From assembly GCF_030160395.1 (NCBI RefSeq), contig NZ_BSOG01000002.1, positions 573,280 to 637,279 of the forward strand: 64,000 bases of DNA, given 5' to 3'. The DNA comes from Chitinimonas prasina (lineage in GTDB: Bacteria; Pseudomonadota; Gammaproteobacteria; Burkholderiales; Chitinimonadaceae). The notes below the pieces were generated by a model that ran no database searches, was not told where the DNA came from, and was given only the letters and a program-made list of their open reading frames with translations. Made by a program: the position numbers and the translations under genes. Below, piece after piece: positions 59,171-64,000 of the stretch (within the stretch, counting starts at the first letter, position 1; each line of letters begins with the position of its first letter).

Positions 59171-59872
59171 TCAAGCCGCCATGTCAAACACCAGCACTTC
59201 AGCACCCCGCCCCTGCGCCAAGGTAACAAAGGGTTCGCCTTGCAGCAGCAAAGCATCGCCAGCCTCAAGCGCTTGCCCGTTAACCTGCAGGCTACCCCGC
59301 GCCAGGTGCACATAGGCCAGGCGGCCAGGGGCGATGGTCAACGCCCCCTGCTCCTCGGCATCGAACAAGCCCGCATAAAGCCGCGCATCCTGATGCACGG
59401 ACACCGAACCTTCAGCCGCATCCGGGCTGGCGATCAGGCACAGCCGACCTCGCTTCTGGGCCGCATCAAAATGCTTCTCCTCGTAGCCTGGTGCAATACC
59501 GGTCGCACTGGGCATGATCCATATCTGCAGAAAATGCACACTGTAATCCACCGAGCCGTTGTACTCGGAGTGCATGACCCCCTTGCCGGCACTCATGCGC
59601 TGTACATCACCCGGCCGAATGACCGAGCCGTTGCCCATGCTGTCCCGGTGCTCCAGGCCCCCCTCCAGCACATAGCTGATGATTTCCATATCACGATGGC
59701 CATGGGTACCGAATCCCGCTCCAGGCGCCACCCTGTCCTCGTTGATGACGCGCAAGGGGCCAAAACCCATGTGTTTGGGATCGTAGTACTCGGCGAAGGA
59801 AAAGCTATGGAAGGACTTCAGCCAGCCGTGGTCGGCATAACCCCGGTCTGCACTGCGACGTAGCGTAAGCAT
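59171..59872 (-). CDS. Pirin-family protein (YhhW-like)
   Basis: This 233-residue double-cupin protein has the pirin pattern: RGYADHGWLKSFHSFSFAEYYD, the metal site FGTHGHRDMEIISYVLEG (HxH with Glu), and MSAGKGVMHSEYN. Some members open quercetin with O2, but the natural substrate is uncertain. AAGGAG five bases before ATG 59872 gives the start. It is transcribed toward the OsmC gene and lies 110 bases from it. Confidence 0.88.
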   Translation of the reverse strand: MLTLRRSADRGYADHGWLKSFHSFSFAEYYDPKHMGFGPLRVINEDRVAPGAGFGTHGHRDMEIISYVLEGGLEHRDSMGNGSVIRPGDVQRMSAGKGVMHSEYNGSVDYSVHFLQIWIMPSATGIAPGYEEKHFDAAQKRGRLCLIASPDAAEGSVSVHQDARLYAGLFDAEEQGALTIAPGRLAYVHLARGSLQVNGQALEAGDALLLQGEPFVTLAQGRGAEVLVFDMAA

Positions 59873-60066
59873 GACAACTCCTTGCAAAAGTCTGAATGAA
59901 CGATTGCCATGCTATGCCTTGAACTAGCTTGCTGATAGCGGAATGATCTGAGTAGTTTAATCAAAAAAACAGAATGAGCTTGCGTGGCATGCGAAAGAAC
60001 CCGCGGGTTCAGGCCACGCTGCCATGACGCAAATCCGCCAGGCTCACAGCAAAATCGATGCGCAGG

Positions 60067-60558
60067 CTAGGATAGCCAAGGATACAGCAGATAGAGTAGG
60101 CCGGCTGCCGGCAGCGCCGCCAGTGCGTCGTCGAGCATGACGCCGAAGCCGCCTTTGATGCGTGCATCAAACCAGCTGATAGGCCAGGGCTTGCTGATAT
60201 CAAACAGGCGGAACAACAGGAACGCGGCGCTCCAGCCCAGGACAGTCTGCGGCACCATGGCCAGCAAGGGTAGCATCGCCACGATTTCATCCCAGACGAT
60301 GCCGCCGTGATCCGACACGCCTAGCGCCTGCCCAGTCTTGCCGCAAGCCCAGATACCCAGCACAAACAAGGGGATAGCCAGCAGGGCGATATGCCATGGT
60401 GACAGCAGCTGGGCCAGCAGCAGATACAGCGGGATCGCAGCCAGCGACCCAAATGTCCCCGGCGCTTTGGGAGCAAGACCGCTGCCAAAGCCCAAGGCGA
60501 GAAAGTGCGCCGGGTGGGACAGCAGCAGCTTGATATCGGGTTGGCGCAGTGCAGGCAT
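60067..60558 (-). CDS. pgpA: Phosphatidylglycerophosphatase A
   Basis: This 163-residue inner-membrane enzyme dephosphorylates phosphatidylglycerol phosphate to phosphatidylglycerol. It has LALGFGSGLAPKAPGTFGSLAAIPLYLLL, the GVSDHGGIVWDEIVAML acidic site, and FRLFDISKPWPI, with three to four hydrophobic segments. It starts 3 bases after thiL and follows it as in many proteobacteria. A cinA-type gene is not seen downstream. Confidence 0.93.
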   Translation of the reverse strand: MPALRQPDIKLLLSHPAHFLALGFGSGLAPKAPGTFGSLAAIPLYLLLAQLLSPWHIALLAIPLFVLGIWACGKTGQALGVSDHGGIVWDEIVAMLPLLAMVPQTVLGWSAAFLLFRLFDISKPWPISWFDARIKGGFGVMLDDALAALPAAGLLYLLYPWLS

Positions 60559-60561
60559 AAG

Positions 60562-61521
60562 TCAGGCGAAATGGTTGAAGCCGGTATAAGGCAGCCTAAC
60601 AGGCTGATCGTTGGCGTCCAGCACCGTCACGCCCTGCCCTGCCTTCAGTTGGCCGATATGGCTCAAGCGCAGCGCCAGCCCCGTTGCCAGTTGCTCAATC
60701 TGTGCCCGCACCGTGGGTGCGGCCGTAAAGCACAGCTCGTAATCGTCGCCACCAGCCAGCAGGCAGCGATCCAACGTAGGCAGGGCCATGGCCTCGTCGC
60801 TCAGCGGTGGCAGCGGCAAAGACATCAGCCGCAGTTCCGCCGCCAACTGCGAGCGGGCTGCAATATGCCCGAGATCGGCCAATAGGCCATCGGACACATC
60901 AATGGCAGCACGGGCGAGCCCCGCCAGGGCCAAGCCCAGCGCCACCCTAGGCTGCGGCTTGTCCAACCGCTCTGCACAGTAGGCAAGGTCGCTCGCCTCC
61001 AGCTGGAGCCGGCCATAGCGCTGCGCCACCGCCATGGCGGCCGCGCCGGTACAACCTGATAGCCAGATATCGTCACCTGCCTGGCCCGCATCGCGCCGCA
61101 GCGCCAAGCCGGGCGCGACTTCGCCCATGATCTGGATAGAGATGGTCAAGGGGCCGGCCGTGGTATCACCACCGATCAAGGCCACATCGTGCTCGTCGGC
61201 CAGGGCAAACATGCCGCGTGAAAACGCCGCCAGCCAGTCCGGGTTGGCTTGTGGCAGGCTCAGGCACAGCGTAAACCAACGCGGCCTGGCGCCCATGGCC
61301 GCCATATCCGACAGATTGACGGCCAGACACTTCCAGCCCAGCGCCTCAGCATCGCAGCCAGCAAAGAAATGGCGTCCCTCCACCAGCGTATCGGCGGAGA
61401 CTGCCAGCTGCATGCCCGGTGTCGGCGCGATCAGTGCGGCATCGTCCCCCACGCCCAGTACGGTATTGCCGACAGGCCGGGTAAAGTAACGCTGTATCAG
61501 ATCAAATTCATCGAGCGGCAT
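60562..61521 (-). CDS. thiL: Thiamine-monophosphate kinase
   Basis: This 319-residue kinase phosphorylates thiamine monophosphate to the diphosphate. It has GVGDDAALI (Mg-ATP site), ADTLVEGRHFF, NLSDMAAMGARPRW, and the metal site LIGGDTTAGPLTI, with DVSDGLLADLGHI near the middle-to-end. It is in the run nusB-small gene-thiL-pgpA, the standard order that links riboflavin, transcription factor and thiamine genes. Confidence 0.95.
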   Translation of the reverse strand: MPLDEFDLIQRYFTRPVGNTVLGVGDDAALIAPTPGMQLAVSADTLVEGRHFFAGCDAEALGWKCLAVNLSDMAAMGARPRWFTLCLSLPQANPDWLAAFSRGMFALADEHDVALIGGDTTAGPLTISIQIMGEVAPGLALRRDAGQAGDDIWLSGCTGAAAMAVAQRYGRLQLEASDLAYCAERLDKPQPRVALGLALAGLARAAIDVSDGLLADLGHIAARSQLAAELRLMSLPLPPLSDEAMALPTLDRCLLAGGDDYELCFTAAPTVRAQIEQLATGLALRLSHIGQLKAGQGVTVLDANDQPVRLPYTGFNHFA

Positions 61522-61530
61522 GGCGGGGCG

Positions 61531-61740
61531 TCAGTCCACCCGGCGCAGGCTGCGGCCGGGCTCGCTCAACTCGTGCAACAGGTCGTAGAGATAACCCGCA
61601 AGCTGCGCTTCCGTCAGCTCAGGCGGAATCACCAAATCAGGCAGTGCCAGCAAGGTGCCGACACCTGGGCGATAGGCCACCCACTCCGTACCGACACGGC
61701 GTATTTCCAGCTTGTATCTGCCAAAGATATCGAAGCGCAT
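61531..61740 (-). CDS. Small conserved protein (DUF7661-like) between nusB and thiL
   Basis: This 69-residue protein opens MRFDIFGRYKLEIRRVGTEW and has the IPPELTEAQLAGYLYDLLHELSEPGRSLRRVD ending. The pattern resembles the DUF7661 group of small proteins of unknown function. It has no signal or membrane segment. It lies 9 bases before thiL and 18 after nusB, so it is a stable part of the operon here. ATG 61740 is the start; a TTG two codons earlier is possible. Confidence 0.6.
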   Translation of the reverse strand: MRFDIFGRYKLEIRRVGTEWVAYRPGVGTLLALPDLVIPPELTEAQLAGYLYDLLHELSEPGRSLRRVD

Positions 61741-61758
61741 GGCCAAGCACTACCCGTA

Positions 61759-62244
61759 TCAGCGACGGCGGTTACGGCCAGCCTCAACCTCAGCAGTGCG
61801 CACTTCAGCGGCCAACTTGTCCAGGACGCCGTTGACAAAGCGATGACCGTCGGTACCGCCAAAGGTCTTGGCTATCTCGATCGCCTCATTGATCACCACC
61901 GCGTAGGGGGTTTCCGGCTTGTGGATCAACTCGAATGCGGCCACCAGCAGCACGGCACGCTCCACCGGGCTGACATCGATTTCATCACGGTCCAGATGTG
62001 GTGCCAGGGCCGTCTTCAGTGCCTCGGCATCGCGCAGGGCGTTGTAAAACAGCTCGCGGAACAAGGTCTCGTCAGCCCGGACAAAACTGGTGCTGCTATC
62101 GCGCAGGAAACGCTCGATATTGGCCACACCGTCGCCAGTAAGCTGCCACTGGTACAGCCCCTGTACGGCAAACTCACGCGAGCGGCGGCGGGAGGATTTC
62201 TGCGGGGTCTTCTTGGCTTCTTGGGGTTGTTCAGCTTGGCTCAT
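61759..62244 (-). CDS. nusB: Transcription antitermination protein NusB
   Basis: This 161-residue helical protein binds boxA RNA with NusE and aids rRNA antitermination. The N-terminal RRRSREFAVQGLYQWQL is the RNA-binding arginine-rich helix, and PETPYAVVINEAIEIAKTFGG...FVNGVLDKL is the C-terminal half. A Lys/Glu/Gln-rich N-terminal tail of about 20 residues is longer than in E. coli. It lies 141 bases after ribH. Confidence 0.94.
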   Translation of the reverse strand: MSQAEQPQEAKKTPQKSSRRRSREFAVQGLYQWQLTGDGVANIERFLRDSSTSFVRADETLFRELFYNALRDAEALKTALAPHLDRDEIDVSPVERAVLLVAAFELIHKPETPYAVVINEAIEIAKTFGGTDGHRFVNGVLDKLAAEVRTAEVEAGRNRRR

Positions 62245-62385
62245 GGTGTGTCCTGTTCTAAAGAGCAGGCGCGGCTTGCAAGCCGCGCTCTTGGGGGGTT
62301 CTTGACGGCTGGGGGCTTGCCCGCAACCGGCTTGGTACTTACTGCCTACCCACTACATATCAGGCAGCGGGTGGCAGCAAAGCCT

Positions 62386-62871
62386 TTACATCTTGAAACG
62401 CTCGCGCAACGCTGCCTGCAGGCGGGCCATCTCCACGGCTACCTTGGCCGCATCGCTACCCTTTTCCTGCATGCGCACCAGTGCCTGGTCGTCGTTCTCG
62501 GTGGTCAGGATGGCATTGGCGATGGGGATGCCAAAGTCCAGGCCTACCTGGGTCACACCCGAGCCCGATTCGTTGGAGACCAGCTCAAAATGATAGGTCT
62601 CGCCACGAATGATGGCACCCAGGGCGATCAGGGCATCGAAACGGCCAGACTTGGCCATGGTCTGCAGTACCAGTGGCACTTCCAGCGCACCCGGCACAGT
62701 GGTCAGCAGCACGTCGGCATCCTGCACGCCCAGGCGCTTGAGCTCGTCGCGACAGGCCAACAACAGGCCGCCACACACATCGTTATTGAAACGGGCGGTG
62801 ACGATGCCGATGCGCAAGCCCTTGCCGTCAAAGTTGGATTCGATTTCCGGTATGGATTCAAAACGGGCCAT
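62386..62871 (-). CDS. ribH: 6,7-dimethyl-8-ribityllumazine synthase
   Basis: This 161-residue enzyme makes lumazine, the last precursor of riboflavin, in a capsid-like shell. It has ITGRFN-type [51 protein letters not shown], and [19 protein letters not shown]. One base separates its start from the stop of the Doc toxin gene; normally ribH follows ribBA directly. Confidence 0.95.
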   Translation of the reverse strand: MARFESIPEIESNFDGKGLRIGIVTARFNNDVCGGLLLACRDELKRLGVQDADVLLTTVPGALEVPLVLQTMAKSGRFDALIALGAIIRGETYHFELVSNESGSGVTQVGLDFGIPIANAILTTENDDQALVRMQEKGSDAAKVAVEMARLQAALRERFKM

Positions 62872-62872
62872 A

Positions 62873-63259
62873 TCATGCTTTCAATTCAGTATGTTGTCGC
62901 AACAAGGCTGCCAGTGCCGGTCTATCCAGCTCGCTGACAGCAATACGTACTATCCAGTCCACCAGATCCACCTGGCTGAAGCAGAGCCGCCAACCGTTCT
63001 GCACCAGAAAGGTGGTCATGGTGGCGGCAGCGGTGCGCTTGTTGCCATCCAGAAAGGGATGGTTCTTCGCCAGCGAATGCGCGTAGGCTGCCGCGGCCTC
63101 AAACAGGTCGCTGGTGTACTCATGGGTCTGCTGTGCCTGGCCCAGCGCCGAGCGCATCAGTTCAATATCCCTGATGCCCTGCATGCCGCCAAAGGCGCGT
63201 ATCTGATCCTCGTGCATCAATAGCACCAGCGACTCAGGCAGAAAACGCACCGCCATCAA
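62873..63259 (-). CDS. Doc-type toxin (Fic fold)
   Basis: This 128-residue protein belongs to the Fic/Doc family, with the motif [11 protein letters not shown] at 67-77 and [29 protein letters not shown] near the N-terminus. Doc toxins inactivate translation factor EF-Tu by phosphorylation. The antitoxin gene overlaps its start by four bases (ATGA). It is unusually placed: upstream of ribH and in the same direction. Confidence 0.88.
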   Translation of the reverse strand: MMAVRFLPESLVLLMHEDQIRAFGGMQGIRDIELMRSALGQAQQTHEYTSDLFEAAAAYAHSLAKNHPFLDGNKRTAAATMTTFLVQNGWRLCFSQVDLVDWIVRIAVSELDRPALAALLRQHTELKA

Positions 63260-63483
63260 AGGTCGGCCAGTTTCTGGAAGGCCGGGCGATACTGCTCCAG
63301 TACCTCCTGATAGGCACGCCAGCCTTCGGAAAAGGCCTCATCTACCGGCGTCAGCAGCAAGCGTCCATTCTCGCTGGTGATCTCGAACTTTTGCCCCTCC
63401 GCCAGATGCAGGCTGCTGACCAGCTCGGCCGGTATGGTAGTGACAAAGCTGGAACCAACCTTGCGCAGCGAGACCTGGCTCAT
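63256..63483 (-). CDS. AbrB/MazE-type antitoxin
   Basis: This 75-residue protein has an N-terminal swapped-hairpin AbrB domain (VSLRKVGSSFVTTIPAELVSSLHLAEGQKFEIT) and a C-terminal part ([26 protein letters not shown]) that probably wraps the toxin. It would repress its own operon through the palindrome upstream at 63503-63518. Confidence 0.87.
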   Translation of the reverse strand: MSQVSLRKVGSSFVTTIPAELVSSLHLAEGQKFEITSENGRLLLTPVDEAFSEGWRAYQEVLEQYRPAFQKLADL

Positions 63484-63502
63484 GGCGTACTCCGTATTTC
63501 GT

Positions 63503-63518
63503 ATATACAGCCGTATAT
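63503..63518. promoter_or_regulatory. Candidate autoregulatory operator of the toxin-antitoxin operon
   Basis: ATATAC and GTATAT form a perfect inverted repeat around AGCC, 20 bases upstream of the antitoxin start. Such sites are typical of AbrB-type autoregulation. The AT-rich sequence could also hold the -10 box. Confidence 0.6.
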
Positions 63519-63543
63519 CTTAGCACCAAGCCGCCATGGCGGT

Positions 63544-63567
63544 CAAAAAGCCTTAGAAATCAAGGCT
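63544..63567 (-). terminator. Terminator at the 3' end of the ribBA-type gene
   Basis: On the minus strand AGCCTT pairs with AAGGCT around GATTTCT, followed by TTTT. The stem includes the stop codon of the ribBA-type gene, and would isolate it from the toxin-antitoxin and ribH genes. Confidence 0.7.
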
Positions 63568-64000
63568 CGACAAAGCCCGTCACTTCCAAACCAAAGCCAG
63601 CCATGCTGGGCATCTTGCGGGCGGGCGACAGCAGGCGCATCTTGCCCACCCCCAGGGACTTGAGCATCTGGGCGCCTACGCCATACGTGCGCAGATCCCA
63701 TTTGGTGGGGTTGTTGAGCTTCAATTCCGGCAAGGCACGGGCCAGCAGATCCTCACCGCTTTCCTCGCGATGCAGTAGTACCGCCACCCCACGGCCCGCC
63801 TCGCTGATCGCGGCCAGGCTTTGATAGATGCCCCAGCTGTGGCGGGTCTGGCCAGCGTCCATCCAGTCCATCACGCTCAGTGGCTCGTGCACCCGTACCA
63901 GCACTTCATCGCTGGCCGTAAAAACGCCCTTGACCAATGCCAGGTGGGTGCTGGTGCAACCCTGCTCCCGGAATGCCACCAGCTTGAACTCACCTGCCGG
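63560..64000 (-). CDS. C-terminal part of ribBA-type riboflavin gene (degenerate GTP cyclohydrolase II domain), partial
   Basis: The last 146 residues (truncated by the window edge) match the C-terminal domain of RibBA: GEFKLVAFREQG, VRVHEPLSVMDWMD, GVAVLLHREESGEDLLARALPEL, and LRTYGVGAQMLKSLGVGKMRLLS. A true GTP cyclohydrolase II has a Cys-rich zinc site (GDxFGSxRCDC) following the RVH motif. Here the region is DWMDAGQTRHSWGIYQ, with no cysteine. This domain is therefore inactive as a cyclohydrolase, and the protein is likely to function only as dihydroxybutanone-phosphate synthase, a known variant. Confidence 0.8.
   Translation of the reverse strand, partial: PAGEFKLVAFREQGCTSTHLALVKGVFTASDEVLVRVHEPLSVMDWMDAGQTRHSWGIYQSLAAISEAGRGVAVLLHREESGEDLLARALPELKLNNPTKWDLRTYGVGAQMLKSLGVGKMRLLSPARKMPSMAGFGLEVTGFVEP

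Overview
The window is about 60% GC, gene-dense chromosomal DNA from a betaproteobacterium, most likely a member of or near the Neisseriales (Chromobacteriaceae/Chitinibacteraceae type). The evidence is the block mdh / gntR-sdhCDABE-gltA-sucA-odhB-lpdA-sucC-sucD and the housekeeping protein sequences. I see no rRNA, tRNA, CRISPR array, prophage or intact insertion sequence. Almost all of the window is coding.

Layout. 1-6738: 3' end of a probable NAD-glutamate dehydrogenase, metZ, a LysE-type exporter, a FapA/DUF342 protein, the ABC-F ATPase uup and a periplasmic solute-binding protein. 6919-10340: a four-gene signalling operon resembling Pseudomonas siaABC (PP2C phosphatase, SiaC phosphoprotein, SiaB-type kinase). 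Its fourth gene is an HD-GYP-like protein whose HD dyad has become Met-Asn, instead of the diguanylate cyclase SiaD. 10463-15350: prfC, an MFS transporter and a second ABC-F ATPase (yheS). 15436-16857: two paralogous genes of unknown function, each built from an internally duplicated unit. 16929-19778: dsbB, a FlgO-like lipoprotein, a second lipoprotein and a patatin lipase. 19975-24456: guaB, a TPR/O-GlcNAc-transferase-like protein, an HNH protein and an exported thioredoxin-fold protein. 24708-28119: a GGDEF-EAL protein facing a second HD-GYP-like protein with the same Met-Asn substitution. 28616-30589: a metallophosphoesterase joined to a membrane domain. 30731-45789: the complete oxoglutarate-to-malate part of the TCA cycle, read leftward as one long cluster under a GntR regulator, with mdh divergent. 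45987-51359: mrcA, tyrS, anmK and a small membrane protein. 51502-55346: a sulfide/persulfide-responsive locus (BigR-type repressor, two YeeE/YedE-type membrane proteins, a SulP permease, and a divergent persulfide dioxygenase-like hydrolase). 55506-59872: a chemotaxis receptor, a lipoprotein, an FMN reductase, an OsmC protein and a pirin. 60067-64000: pgpA, thiL, a small protein, nusB, ribH, and an AbrB/Doc toxin-antitoxin pair lying between ribH and the end of a ribBA-type gene.

The items most worth a second look are: (1) the sia-like phospho-switch paired with a degenerate HD-GYP protein that has a paralogue elsewhere in the window; (2) the duplicated-repeat gene pair at 15.4-16.9 kb; (3) the toxin-antitoxin pair that appears to supply the promoter for ribH and nusB, downstream of a terminator at the end of ribBA; (4) the BigR locus that includes a SulP permease; (5) paired palindromes marking the GntR control of the TCA block; (6) the metallophosphoesterase-membrane fusion.

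Starts were chosen from ribosome binding sites and family alignment recalled from knowledge; no database search was run.
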